Source: Cytospora piceicola (taxonomy: Eukaryota; Ascomycota; Sordariomycetes; Diaporthales; Cytosporaceae). From it: DNA of 64,000 nt. The notes beneath the pieces are model-generated. The model was given only the letters and a program-made list of their open reading frames with translations, had not been told where the DNA came from and ran no database searches. Position numbers and translations under genes: made by a program. Of the stretch, positions 9,751 to 20,305 are shown piece after piece; position 1 is the first letter of the stretch; every line of letters begins with the position of its first letter. The DNA is taken from the NCBI GenBank assembly GCA_023375675.1, contig JALQBC010000002.1, positions 1,550,001 to 1,614,000 on the forward strand. The letters run 5' to 3'.

Positions 9751-11240
9751 ATGGTTCAAACGGCCAAACAGCCCATCGGCTGGCCAGGGACGTACCCTGA
9801 GAGCGCTGCCTCGTTTCCTCTTGCGAAGTTATCCAAACGGGTCGATGACGAAGACGAGTGGGAGTATGAGTACTCCACGACTGACACAGAGGTACGATTG
9901 CCAATTACTGGGGTGCGGGTTCTCAATTGACTTATCTTCTTGGGAAGACATTCTATGTGACAATGGACCTGTCGCATCCAGGTATGTTCGAGAAGGTCAA
10001 GGACAGCTTCCACGCCCAGAACCGAGGAGGCTACAGACAATGGTTTAATCCGGTGTACGCGGATCCGAATAAGAACACTCGCTTTCGACCTACCAAGACG
10101 AATGCCATTCTATTTGCAGACGAAGAGGACAAGGATGACGATGAGCTCGTGGTGGCGCCAGGAGAGGACGACGAAAATGAGGATGGCAATCAGGAAGAGA
10201 CCGTACAAGTCAATGTAAATGGAAATGAGCCCGCAGACGAGGATGCCGGTATCGACACCGGTATCGACATCGACCCAAACAACCCGATCGACCCTCGACT
10301 CCGGGGCACATCGCAACCACCGAGACAAGGGACACCACAACCGACCGTGGACAGCCAGCAGGGTACCGGGCTGCAGGCGAGCAAGAGCACGCGGCTGAGG
10401 AACGTCGGCGAGATCCAAGTGCTGGACCTGCACTCCGACAACCCCATCGTCTCCTACAAGGGGCGCATCTTCTCGGGCAGCTGGGCGAGCAACATCGGCA
10501 CGGAGCTCATCTTCGGCGCGCACGACGAGGTGGCGGACCGGGGCCTGCCGTACCTGCGCGGGCTGAGCGGCGACGTCGACCTGATGGCCGCGTCGTCGGC
10601 GCGCATCCTCACCACGCCCGCGGACCTCAAGCCCAAGCACCCCGTCGTCAAGACCACCGTGCAGCGCAAGCCGGTTAACGACCACTACAAGAAGCTACGG
10701 AAGGAGTCGGGCGTGGTGATCCCCGTGGCGTTCGACAAGCACGGGTTCCGGAAACCGCAGGCCCGGTTCCTGGAGAACCTGATGGCGATCAAGCGGAAGA
10801 GGGGGGAGACGGACGAGGCGACGACCATGACGAAGGACACGACGAGGATGTTTGTGGATGCGGATGACGACCCGGAGGAGGCGCAACTGCAGAAAAAGAG
10901 GGCGCGGGACCGGAGGAGGCAGCTACGGCTTGTGGAGGAGAAGGCGGCACAGCCGCACTTGAGGAAGCAGCGCGGGAATCGCTGGACCAATAGGGGTCAT
11001 GTGGTGTCTTTTGGGGATGGGGAACCTCATGGCGAGGATGAGGGTGAAGGTGAGGGAGGTGATATTCAAGACCAAGATGATGAAGGCGATGGTGATGGTG
11101 ATGGTGATGATGGTGGTGATGATGGTGGGGGATTCATGATGAGTACACCGAGCAAATGGGAGGGTGTGGATGGTGCGGGGGATGAGGAAGGGGACGACGG
11201 TACTGCCGCGGAGGATTCGGCCATGGATGAGGAGGATTGA
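9751..11240 (+). CDS. TFIIIC subunit, tau55/Sfc7-like (triple barrel domain)
   Basis: This is a probable subunit of transcription factor IIIC, which recruits RNA polymerase III to tRNA and 5S genes. Exons are 9751-9891 and 9948-11240, with a 56-nt phase-0 intron, giving 477 residues. The N-terminus contains the hallmark run DEDEWEYEYSTTDTE joined by splicing to TFYVTMDLS. The mid-region VGEIQVLDLHSDNPIVSYKG...FSGSWASNIGTELIFG matches the TFIIIC_sub6 beta-barrel. Between them is a long acidic insert (about 95-160). The C-terminus is basic (KKRARDRRRQLR), then strongly acidic and Gly-rich (EGEGEGG, DGDGDGDDGGDDGGG), ending MDEED. Such low-complexity tails are common in this family. The splice is required to restore the conserved motif, which supports the model. 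Overall assignment rests on motif recognition without an alignment. Confidence 0.82.
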
Positions 11241-12510
11241 CTGGGGCTGTGAGCTTGAAGAACTGGATCGCAGCAGATTGACTACATAGTCCAACAAATG
11301 ATACCCTTGAATTTTGTACCGGCAATCTGCGGGAGCCTGATCCTCTTGTTTACACAGCCCTGGAGAATACCGTACTACCTCGCCTAATGGTCGGCAATTA
11401 CGCTCGCTACGTATGTAGGGATATGGCACATGTCAAATCCTCCGTCCAAAAATGGAAATCCATTAAGCGCACTGACGACGTGTTGGTTGCACGACGCCGT
11501 ATCTGTAGATCTGCAGCTTCCAGACCGTCAGCTTTCATGGCTGGTCCTGTTGTTCCTGGCCACGAGGACAATGCATTGCTTTTGTCCTGTGGCTCCCTGA
11601 GGCACGAGGAGTGTCAGGCTGTCATTTGGGTATTGTCATGTGAGATCGATTGAGGGGTCACAGTTGTGCCGCATCGCATGGCCTATTCAGGGATTGTATC
11701 GAAATCCCGCCTGATAATCCTTGGAAGTACGGGCCTTGAAAGGTTGGTTGCACGGTCCCGCCAAGGGCGTGGTTGCTGACATCTGGCTGTACTTAGGTAG
11801 GTATATAAAGGGGGTTGACTATCAGGATCTATAGTGCTGCCTCGCATGTTTAAGATAGCACTCCTGTCGGTAGTACCTAGACACTTTACTGATACTTTAC
11901 TAAGCTAAATCCGGAGGTAATATCTGAGGTCTTCTGTACCCGCTGACCCCGCAATGGACACATGCATGACGCAGTATCACTGACATTCCCATCTGGAAGG
12001 TCCGGCTCGGCGGTGCAGTCCCAGTGGTGCGCAGATTATCAGGGTCCAAGGCAAGCAGGCAAGCAAGGTTCAAGTACCCAGCCCGTCCCCGACAAGACCG
12101 CCCTGGATCTTAGGATAGTCGGCTATGCCGCTTCTCTTTGCTAACCAACTTAAACTCCCGCTCCTTTCATCATCAACCTAATTTCTGAAATACTTCACTT
12201 CTTGGCGATCAACACTTACCTGAACTGCTGGGTCAACCAGCATGCGCCAGCATCATATACACATTCTTTGAAGACACATAAGAAACATAGATCTACACGT
12301 CTTACTTATCCGTACCATTTTACATCCTCGGATTTCGCCTCACTGAGACAATTGCCATGATATCCGGCTTGACCTCTCCCTGTCCTGTGCGCCGGTAGAA
12401 CGACGAGAACCGCTCGAAAGAGCATACAAATCAAACACACCCCCATAATACACTCTTTTACGGCACTACGTTCCTTACTACGATTACCTGCTTTTGCGAA
12501 ATCCCTAGCA
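11241..12510. other. Intergenic region upstream of the Vps62-like gene
   Basis: No gene is seen. A TATA-like element (TATATAAAGGGG, about 11803-11814) lies about 700 bp upstream of the Vps62-like start. A TTAGGTAGGTA motif adjoins it. The last 200 bp are C/T- and A-rich, as in a fungal 5' leader. Confidence 0.5.
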
Positions 12511-14253
12511 ATGTATCATCTCCGCAAGGCGGCCTTTGTCGCCGCCGTTCTTGCGACTCTCTTCCTTATCACTTCGGTCCTACCAAAGGCGCTCAACCCT
12601 ACACCACCCAGCCCTGAAGATGAGAAGCGCGACAAAGCATGGGTATCATCTTCGCCTTATTGGATCGATAGGCAACTCTGCAGCTGGCTGAGCCTGTGTG
12701 GAGTACATCATGTGCGGTGGGACGATCCGGCCAAACCACGCGGGCCGCCGGTGGAGTACACAGGCGAGTTGGAATTGAAGAGAAGGTCATTGGATGCAAG
12801 TACTGTGCGCCCTTCATGGGAAGACGCAGGGAAGAGCGCAAAGGTGCTCACAAGAAACGGGCAATCGGACGGAATACCAGACTTTGTGCTCAAGAATGCA
12901 CCACTTGTTCACCTATACTCAGGAGAGAACTTCTGGCCGTCAGACATTGCAGAGCATGTCCAGCACACGGCTCCATTTGTCGACAAGGAGCCACTCAACA
13001 CGACGGATCCAACCTCGCTGGCTAATATGTACGACCTGAACGCAGTGCCGGGGATGGTCTACCTCACTAGCAAGGAGGATGTTGAGCAACGGCCCGAGTG
13101 GTTGTTCAGTTCCGGCGGCGAGCCGCAGCCTTTCGACGCTGACGGAGTTATCGACGGCGGAATCAAATCTGCTGAGGGTCACGACAACAACGAGGACGAA
13201 CAAGCTTCCTATAATGAGGATACGACGTGGTGGGATGTTAGCAAGGACTCGCCTTTACGCCGCATATCGGCTCCACAAAATCCATCCGAGAAGAGAGACA
13301 TCCTCTCCAAGCTCCTCCGCAGACGCCTCCTCTCGGGAGACCCTTCACAGAAGCCAATCCCACCGCCGAGCACGCCTGGTCACAAGCCCAACGCTAGTGG
13401 CTATTCCGCCGCACCTGCCGTTCTGGTCATGGTCGACAAGGGCTCGGGGATTCTTGACGCCTTTTGGTTCTTTTTCTACAGCTACAATTTGGGCCAGACA
13501 GTGCTCAACATGCGATTTGGCAATCACGTCGGCGACTGGGAGCACTGCATGGTGCGCTTCGAGAATGGAGTCCCGCGCGCAATGTTCCTGAGCGAGCACG
13601 AGGGTGGTCAGGCCTTCGCTTGGTCCGCGCTGGAGAAGAAGAGGATGAACGTCACGACCAGCGAGGGGACCGAGGTCGTTGAACGGCCTGTGATTTACTC
13701 CGCCGTGGGCAGCCACGCCATGTACGCCTTCCCCGGCGACCATGCGTACGTCCTGCCGTTCAAGATGCTCAAGGACCAGACGGATCGCGGCCCACTCTGG
13801 GATCCCTCGCAGAACAACTATGCTTACTTTTACGATTATGCCGCCACCCCGCCACCACCTGAAGACGACGAGGGCCGCGACGAGGAGGGACTGTCGCTGG
13901 ACGAGTCCACGCCCTACCCGTTCAACGCCACCGTCCTAGAAGCGCATCACATACGCACAAATACAACACTCAGCAAGCGGGATGGCCAGATCGTCGACCC
14001 TACATCTCTTACTCCGGCATCATCCAACCCTGACGCACCGACCTCATGGTTCCATTTCGATGGACCATGGGGCGACGAACTGTACCCCCTTGGTGATGAG
14101 AGGCAGTGGCGGTTGTTCGGGCAGTATCACTACGTCACGGGACCTATGGGGCCCAAGTTCAAGCACCTGGGGCGCGAGAAGGTGTGCCAGAAGGACAAGT
14201 GTCGGATACTGTATAGCATAGAGGAGGGAAAGAAGAGCAGTTGGCATGATTAA
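12511..14253 (+). CDS. Vps62-family membrane-anchored protein
   Basis: A single-exon gene of 580 codons. Residues about 8-26 form a hydrophobic anchor (FVAAVLATLFLITSVLP), suggesting a type II or signal-anchored protein of the secretory pathway or vacuole. The rest resembles the fungal Vps62 family (vacuolar protein sorting 62, PF06101-type). Supporting motifs are APLVHLYSGENFWPSDI, a region after residue 300 with DAFWFFFYSYNLG, FGNHVGDWEHCMVRF, YSAVGSHAMYAFPGDHAY and a closing WHFDGPWGDE-like segment. The biochemical role is not established. N-glycosylation-type Asn sites (NVT, NATV, NTT) fit a lumenal domain. The ATG is preceded by stops and a leader-like sequence. Family assignment is good; function is inferred from the family only. 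Confidence 0.88.
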   Translation: MYHLRKAAFVAAVLATLFLITSVLPKALNPTPPSPEDEKRDKAWVSSSPYWIDRQLCSWLSLCGVHHVRWDDPAKPRGPPVEYTGELELKRRSLDASTVRPSWEDAGKSAKVLTRNGQSDGIPDFVLKNAPLVHLYSGENFWPSDIAEHVQHTAPFVDKEPLNTTDPTSLANMYDLNAVPGMVYLTSKEDVEQRPEWLFSSGGEPQPFDADGVIDGGIKSAEGHDNNEDEQASYNEDTTWWDVSKDSPLRRISAPQNPSEKRDILSKLLRRRLLSGDPSQKPIPPPSTPGHKPNASGYSAAPAVLVMVDKGSGILDAFWFFFYSYNLGQTVLNMRFGNHVGDWEHCMVRFENGVPRAMFLSEHEGGQAFAWSALEKKRMNVTTSEGTEVVERPVIYSAVGSHAMYAFPGDHAYVLPFKMLKDQTDRGPLWDPSQNNYAYFYDYAATPPPPEDDEGRDEEGLSLDESTPYPFNATVLEAHHIRTNTTLSKRDGQIVDPTSLTPASSNPDAPTSWFHFDGPWGDELYPLGDERQWRLFGQYHYVTGPMGPKFKHLGREKVCQKDKCRILYSIEEGKKSSWHD

Positions 14254-14620
14254 GACTTGAGTATCCGTGAGAGGTGCCTAGATACCCCCATTGTTAGCGA
14301 GCAGAAATTACGAAAATATATCCATAAATGAAGTTTACTCTACGACCCTTGGTTGTTTTAGGCAGGAGGATCATGAACAGATGGAGTAAAGCCCAATCTT
14401 CAGCGTTCAAAAGGTTATCAACTGCCTACTTGAGTGTTTAAGTAGTGGGGTCTCGCTGCACATGAGTGGCATCATATGTTGCATGTTGCATGGACAACCC
14501 TGGCTGCCGCTCCTGCCGGCCGTTCTGCTATCAATTCATTCCCCTCTCCGCCAAGTCCCATCGGATGACCCCTCTCTCCAACGCCGATTGTATCCTCCTC
14601 TCTGGAAGCCGTAATTTCAA
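14254..14620. other. Intergenic region between Vps62-like and DUG1
   Basis: This 367-bp spacer holds the 3' end of one gene and the promoter of the next in tandem. No other feature is seen. Confidence 0.5.
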
Positions 14621-16261
14621 ATGCCCCGCACATCCCTCCTTCGACGTCAACAAGTCCTCTCAAGAGTGATCACCGGTTCTGTCTCTATATCATCTCGTCG
14701 ACTTGCCTCTCTTTCTTGCATTCAGACGGCGAGCCTTGCAACATCATCTGTCAGCCACCACCACCGCCAACAATCCCGAAGCTACCTCACCGAAGCTATC
14801 CGCGAACACCAAAGCCGCAACATGTCTGGCGCTCCTAAACTCGACGGCTTCTTCAGCCAAGTCGACACCCTCACCCCCAAGTTCATCGAACGTCTCGCCG
14901 CCGCCGTCGCCATTCCTTCGATATCTGCCGAAGATGCCCGCCGTCCTGACGTTGTCCGCATGGCCCACTTCCTCGAGAAGGAGCTGAAGCAGCTCGGCGC
15001 CGAGGTCGAGCTCCGCGAGCTGGGCAAGCAGCACGGAAAGGACAACCTTGACCTGCCTCCCGTCGTCTTGGCACGATACGGTAGCGACAAGAACAAGCGC
15101 ACCATCCTCGTCTACGGTCACTACGATGTCCAGCCTGCCGAAAAGTCCGACGGGTGGGCCACCGAGCCCTTCGAGCTGACTGTCGCTGAGGACGGAAAGA
15201 TGCTGGGCCGTGGATCTACAGATGACAAGGGACCGGTGCTGGGCTGGTTGAACGCCATCGAGGCCCACCAGAAGGCCGGCGTCGACTTCCCCGTCAACCT
15301 GCTGATGTGCTTCGAGGGCATGGAGGAGTACGGCTCCGATGGTCTGGACGACCTCATCTTTGCCGAGAAGGACAAGTTCTTCAAGGATACCGACGCCGTC
15401 TGCATCAGCGACAACTACTGGCTCGGCACCGAGAAGCCCTGCCTGACCTACGGCCTGCGCGGCTGCAACTACTACAACATCGAGGTGTCTGGCCCCGGTG
15501 CCGACCTGCACAGCGGCGTGTTCGGCGGCACGGCGCAGGAGCCCATGACGGACCTGGTGCGCATCATGGCGACGCTGGTCGACACCGACGGCAAGATCCA
15601 GATCCCCGGCATCATGGAGCAGGTGGCGGCCGTGACGGCCGAGGAGGCGTCGCTGTACGACAACATCAGCTTCACCATGGAGACGCTGCACGACTCCCTG
15701 GGCAGCAAGACGACCATCTTCGAGGACAAGAAGTCCACGCTGATGGCGCGGTGGCGCTACCCCTCGCTCTCGCTGCACGGCATCGAGGGCGCCTTCTTCT
15801 CCCCTGGAGCCAAGACGGTCATCCCGGCCAAGGTGACGGGCAAGTTCAGCATCCGGACGGTCCCCGACATGGACATCGACACGACCAACGCGTGCGTGGA
15901 GAAGTTCGTCAACGAGCAGTTCGCCAAGCTCGGGTCCAAGAACACGATGAAGGTGTACCCGCAGCACACGGGCAAGTGGTGGGTGGCGAGCCCCAAGCAC
16001 TGGAACTTCAGCGCGGCGGCCAGGGCGGTCGAGAGGGTGTGGGGCGTGGCGCCCGACTACACGCGCGAGGGCGGCAGCATCCCCGTGACGCTGTCGTTCG
16101 AGCAGGCCACGGGCAAGAACGTGCTGCTGCTGCCCATGGGGTCGTCCAACGACGGCGCGCACTCGATCAACGAGAAGCTGGACAAGAAGAACTACGTCGA
16201 GGGCATCAAGCTGCTGGGGGCCTACCTGCACTACGTGGCTGTCGAGCCTGCTACGGAGTAG
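14621..16261 (+). CDS. DUG1: Cys-Gly metallodipeptidase (M20 family)
   Basis: This M20 peptidase hydrolyses Cys-Gly from glutathione breakdown and uses two metal ions. The open frame of 546 codons has no intron. The conserved enzyme begins at an internal ATG (14822, Met68, MSGAPKLDGFF), from which the length of 479 residues matches yeast Dug1. Metal and catalytic motifs are YGHYDVQPA (His167, Asp169), STDDKGP, the general-base pair EGMEEYGS, GPGADLHSG, REGGSIPV and GAHSINEK. The preceding 67 residues are rich in Arg, Ser and Thr, nearly free of acidic residues and look like a mitochondrial presequence (LLRRQQVLSRVITGSVSISS). Either the first ATG gives a mitochondrial form and Met68 a cytosolic form, or the extension is an untranslated leader. 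The enzyme call is very secure. Confidence 0.95.
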   Translation: MPRTSLLRRQQVLSRVITGSVSISSRRLASLSCIQTASLATSSVSHHHRQQSRSYLTEAIREHQSRNMSGAPKLDGFFSQVDTLTPKFIERLAAAVAIPSISAEDARRPDVVRMAHFLEKELKQLGAEVELRELGKQHGKDNLDLPPVVLARYGSDKNKRTILVYGHYDVQPAEKSDGWATEPFELTVAEDGKMLGRGSTDDKGPVLGWLNAIEAHQKAGVDFPVNLLMCFEGMEEYGSDGLDDLIFAEKDKFFKDTDAVCISDNYWLGTEKPCLTYGLRGCNYYNIEVSGPGADLHSGVFGGTAQEPMTDLVRIMATLVDTDGKIQIPGIMEQVAAVTAEEASLYDNISFTMETLHDSLGSKTTIFEDKKSTLMARWRYPSLSLHGIEGAFFSPGAKTVIPAKVTGKFSIRTVPDMDIDTTNACVEKFVNEQFAKLGSKNTMKVYPQHTGKWWVASPKHWNFSAAARAVERVWGVAPDYTREGGSIPVTLSFEQATGKNVLLLPMGSSNDGAHSINEKLDKKNYVEGIKLLGAYLHYVAVEPATE

Positions 16262-16728
16262 TCTGTTTTTAGCTCGGAGGCAGGACCAATATTTATATCT
16301 ATGAACCATTCAAGCTGATTGAAAGTATACTGGAGCCGTGCTGTATAGATCTCCCGTGGGCCAAGCTTTGGGCCTTAGATGCCACTGTCGTGAGGTCCTG
16401 GACAGCAGGTGTCAATGTTTCGAGTGAAACTTGGCCGTATAGGGACGGGTTACCTCACGGGGAGGAGAGAAAAAGTAAGTATATGCTCTTAGTTGGCACG
16501 GGCTCGGACCTGCCTTTAGAATCGTCCCTTACCACTCTGATTTTGGCAACCATCCCCCCGCCCTCGGCCCCCACACAGATACTTCTCCCTTCATAAGACC
16601 ACTCGTTTGCACAGCCAACTGAGCCAATCTATCTGGCAACGCTCGTCTGAGACCGTTATATGACCCTACTGTCTGTGGACATATAATCCTAAATCGATCT
16701 TGCCATCATAATTTTGGACCCCCTGACG
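16262..16728. other. Intergenic region
   Basis: A 467-bp spacer with the DUG1 3' region and the promoter of the MYND gene. Nothing else is recognised. Confidence 0.5.
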
Positions 16729-17843
16729 ATGACCCCCCCAGCATGCCGTGGGCTCCCGCCTCGAAGCTGTGAGGTCTGCAACAGGCGTGAGGATCTCCTC
16801 CGCTGTGCTGGTTGCCAGGTCACATACTACTGCGGCCGCGATCGTGCGTTCTTCTCATCAATTCCCTACTATTCCATACTCACCAAGTGCCGGAATAAAT
16901 TGCTAACCACAAACTCACTTGAACAGACCAGGCATCTCACCGGCCCACACACAAGGCGGCCTGCAACGCCGTGAAGAAGGCCCGTGACAAGCTCAACAAG
17001 GAGGAGACGGCCCTCCGGGAGCGGCCCGGCGACTTCATGCTTCCGGAAAACGTCTTCGAGAACGGCGTGGGCCGGTTCTGGGGCCTCTACGACACGCGTG
17101 ACTACATGCGCGCGCGGTACGCCCTCGCCGACAAGCTCCTCCAGCGCTTCACCAAGAGCGCGGCCGCCGTGGCGGCGGCGCTGGACCACATGGTGGATAT
17201 GCTGCGCCTGAACCGCTCGGACAACATGGGCCTGCGGGACGCCGTGCCGGCGCTGTACCTCCGGCTGGGGAGGGACCAGGAGGCGTACGACTTCATCAAG
17301 TGGTGGGCCGTCTGCGACGGGGGCGGCAGCCACGACCGGGGCGACACCGCCCTGCCGCACCTCGACGTCCGGGGCGCGGACGCGCTCGAGGACCCGGAGT
17401 GGTGGACGGGGGAGCACCTGGGCCTGAGCCACGCGGCGGCGGCGGCGCTGGTCAAGATCCGCGCGCTCCTCGACCTGTTCCAGGGCGACCTCGTCGACGG
17501 CGGCGGCGGGGTGTTGGTCTCGCGGCGCGGCCTCGTCGACGGCGGCGGGGTGTTGGCGTCGCGGCGCGGCCTCGTCGACGGCACCGACGCGGACCTCGCG
17601 GTGATGATCGGCGTGCTTCTGGACCAGGTCGACGAGCTCTTTGATGCTATCGGCCAGGCGAACCGGTACTTCTGGTCTGCGATGGCGGATCCGGCTGAAG
17701 CCCTTGCGACCAGGCCGGGCGTCTACTCGAGGGGCACGAAGGAGGAGGCGTTCCTGATGGTTCGGCATAGCTATCGCTCGTGGGAGGAAACGCCGGGTGC
17801 TATAAATTTGATCAGGGGGATGTGCGCCTGGGGTGAAGGATGA
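16729..17843 (+). CDS. MYND-type zinc finger protein
   Basis: Exons are 16729-16843 and 16927-17843; the 83-nt intron (branch GCTAACC) splits the finger and splicing restores it. The protein of 343 residues carries an N-terminal MYND finger with Cys14, Cys17, Cys26, Cys29, Cys35, His39, His43, His47 and Cys51. The canonical sixth Cys is replaced by His39 (YCGRDHQ), a variant I believe common in fungi. The remainder is helical and resembles fungal MYND proteins of unknown role, with LYDTRDYMRARYALAD and FIKWWAV segments. A Gly-rich insert (about 222-253) consists of two near-identical 13-14 residue units, LVDGGGGVLVSRRG and LVDGGGVLASRRG, plus a partial third. A MYND finger usually binds Pro-rich partners. 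The start is the first in-frame ATG. GC content is extreme in exon 2. Confidence 0.85.
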
Positions 17844-18538
17844 ATCGGGGGCACTGCTCATGATACAGCCTCACTGCGGTGAATACGGATTCCAGGGTTC
17901 CCCAATGTGAGAATTGGCAAAGTATTTTAGTGTTACTCGACATGCATCTCAGTTGGCATTTCCGGGGTTAGGGCCCTACTAAGCCACCCTCACCGTTGTA
18001 ATTTACAGGTACGCTACAGAGTCGCAGGAGGTGTAATGACAAAAAACCTGTCATCACGGTATATGTATGTTCTCAACGCCCACGTAGAAAATTACTGCAT
18101 GGTCAACACTGCCGCAATGTGCTGCTGCTGATTTGCCACCATCACCGGAGGTTTGCCCAGGTGTGTACGCATTACTGCCCGACAGCATCATACTTAGAGT
18201 CATGAAAAGACTAGTTGTACTGGCTATGGTATAAGAAGTTGGCTGTTCGACGTATATTCGTGGTGTTATGGAGTTGTGTACTCTTCCTGGTTTTCTCACG
18301 CTTCTGTCTCCATAGCTTGCAGGAACCGCCCCCTCTGAGTACCTTTTGCTATGCACAAGATCTCGAAATAAGCCTCCTTGTTCCCGTCTTGCTACCCCCC
18401 TGCCTCCTCGCCTTCGGCCCCTGGCGATATACCTGCAACGGCTGTTCAAGTTGCAGCAAGCCTCTTTCGATCGGCTGCATGATCCATCCTGCTCCTCGCC
18501 CACCACACCTTGCACGGCTGGCCACACTGCGAATCAAC
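17844..18538. other. Intergenic region upstream of the HET gene
   Basis: No gene is seen. A frame in phase with the HET gene is open back to about 18215 but begins at a TTG and encodes nothing HET-like, so it is treated as leader sequence. Confidence 0.5.
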
Positions 18539-20305
18539 ATGCGTCTACTGAATACCAGGGTTTGGGAACTCAAGGACTTTCAAGGTTCATCAATCCCACC
18601 TTATGCGATCTTATCCCATACATGGGGCGTAGAAGAAATTTCTCTCCAAGATCTTGTCAAGGCACTTCCTTGTCTAGATCGAAGGGAACCGACATCTGAC
18701 GGCCTGGAGCTCAAGAAAGGGTTCTGGAAAATCCAACATGCTCGCATGCAGGCGGACCAGCACCATCTTCCATGGGTCTGGATTGACACCTGCTGCATCG
18801 ATAAGACCAGCAGCGCTGAGCTCTCCGAGGCGATTAACTCGATGTTCAAATGGTACCGAGACTCGAGGGTGTGCTATGCTTACCTCGAGGATGTTGAAGA
18901 TCAAGAAGACCCAGAGCTTCCAGAATCTTCTTTCGGGAAAAGCCGATGGTTTACGCGTGGCTGGACACTGCAGGAGCTGCTTGCTCCTCAAGAGGTTTTG
19001 TTTTTCAGCACATCCTGGTCACTTATAAAAAATCTTCACTCTCTGTGTGAAGTCGTCGAACGTGTTTCACGCATCTCCTCGAAGTTCTTGAAAAAGGATC
19101 GCCCAAGCATCTATAAGGCGAGCGTGGCGCAAAGAATGGCGTGGGCGTCACGAAGGCAAACAACGAGAGTTGAAGACATCGCCTACTGTCTTCTTGGCAT
19201 CTTCGATATCAACATGCCATTGCTTTATGGGGAAGGGGATAAAGCCTTCAAAAGGCTTCAAGAAGAAATTGCCAAGGTATCCAACGATCAGTCCCTTTTC
19301 GCCTGGGGCCTGAAGGAGCGATGCAAATCCGCACCAAAGGATCCACGAGTCCTCGCTCGCGCTGCTTGGGAATTCAGCGGTTGCGAGGATGTTATAACCT
19401 GCGACTCTTGGCATCGGCGGCACTACCCTACGACATCGGGCTTTGAGATGACCAAAATGGGTCTTCGGATCGAGCTTCCTGTGGTTTGGCTTGATTGTGA
19501 GCCTTCTACTCATGGAAGTCGATATCAGATGGTCGCCATGTTAAAATGCCGGTTCGCATATGACTTTGACCACTTCATCAGCATTCCGCTAGGTTCACCG
19601 CAGCGAGGCAGATTCGTGAAAGCTATACTCTCAGAATTGGATGGAGGGTTCCAAGCGGTCAGGTTCTCGGACTTTGCAGCTCGGTCAGCTCCAGCTCCTG
19701 AGCCCTGGGTGGATCTGTCAGATCATGAGCGCTGGCCGCTTCACGAGAAGCAGTCACTTTTTGCTCTGCTTTACATCACGGAAAGGAGTGAATTTGAAGA
19801 CAACGAACTGACACCACGCTTGTTGGGACGGAATGAGGGGCTCGATAATGTGCTATCATATGCCATCTTGCTTCGGGGGGACGAGTATACCACATTCTCC
19901 GATCTTAAACACCACCATGAGGACGTTGAAATACTCGCCCGGGGTTCAAATTTCATTTTCAAGGAGCGGCGTCTCCCATCACAGGAACTCCCGATTTCCA
20001 AGAATACCACCTACGCTCACTTCAGCTGCACCTATAAAGAGCTGGAATTCATCGTCAGAATCGAAGTCTGCGATCCGGATGAGAAGCCGTACAGTGAGCG
20101 TCTTGTCAAATGCTTATTGACTGTGGTCCCCAAGGCCGAGGATATACAAGACGCGACTTGGCTCGAGCCCAAATGGGCGAAAGTTCTCCACTTTGGCCTG
20201 ACAACAATACATAGTAGGGTTGAAGTCGATGAAATCATGGGCACGAGTGTCGTCACGGTTTGCTTCTATACAACCTCGGAGGAGACGAATGATCAGTTAC
20301 CTTAG
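18539..20305 (+). CDS. HET-domain protein (heterokaryon incompatibility type)
   Basis: A 588-residue single-exon protein with an N-terminal HET domain, the module that triggers cell death in fungal non-self recognition and that resembles TIR domains. The start MRLLNTRVWELKDF is the standard beginning of the family. Diagnostic motifs are PYAILSHTWG (residues 21-30), LPWVWIDTCCIDK (77-89), SEAINSMFKWYRDS (96-109), CYAYLEDV (112-119) and RGWTLQELLAP (140-150), followed by INMPLLYGEG. The C-terminal half (about 260-588) has no NB-ARC, ankyrin or WD repeats and fits the beta-rich C-terminal region common in NPHET-type proteins. No HET partner gene is adjacent. Whether it is active in incompatibility cannot be told from sequence. 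Confidence 0.93.
   Translation: MRLLNTRVWELKDFQGSSIPPYAILSHTWGVEEISLQDLVKALPCLDRREPTSDGLELKKGFWKIQHARMQADQHHLPWVWIDTCCIDKTSSAELSEAINSMFKWYRDSRVCYAYLEDVEDQEDPELPESSFGKSRWFTRGWTLQELLAPQEVLFFSTSWSLIKNLHSLCEVVERVSRISSKFLKKDRPSIYKASVAQRMAWASRRQTTRVEDIAYCLLGIFDINMPLLYGEGDKAFKRLQEEIAKVSNDQSLFAWGLKERCKSAPKDPRVLARAAWEFSGCEDVITCDSWHRRHYPTTSGFEMTKMGLRIELPVVWLDCEPSTHGSRYQMVAMLKCRFAYDFDHFISIPLGSPQRGRFVKAILSELDGGFQAVRFSDFAARSAPAPEPWVDLSDHERWPLHEKQSLFALLYITERSEFEDNELTPRLLGRNEGLDNVLSYAILLRGDEYTTFSDLKHHHEDVEILARGSNFIFKERRLPSQELPISKNTTYAHFSCTYKELEFIVRIEVCDPDEKPYSERLVKCLLTVVPKAEDIQDATWLEPKWAKVLHFGLTTIHSRVEVDEIMGTSVVTVCFYTTSEETNDQLP

Noticed and set aside
14744..16309. 521-codon minus-strand frame opposite DUG1
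   Set aside because: Antisense shadow of a gene with high GC3; its translation is Val/Leu/Arg/Gly-rich without motifs.
18215..18538. N-terminal extension of the HET protein
   Set aside because: The open frame starts at a TTG and the translation is Cys/Leu/Pro-rich without relation to HET proteins, which normally begin at MRLLNT.
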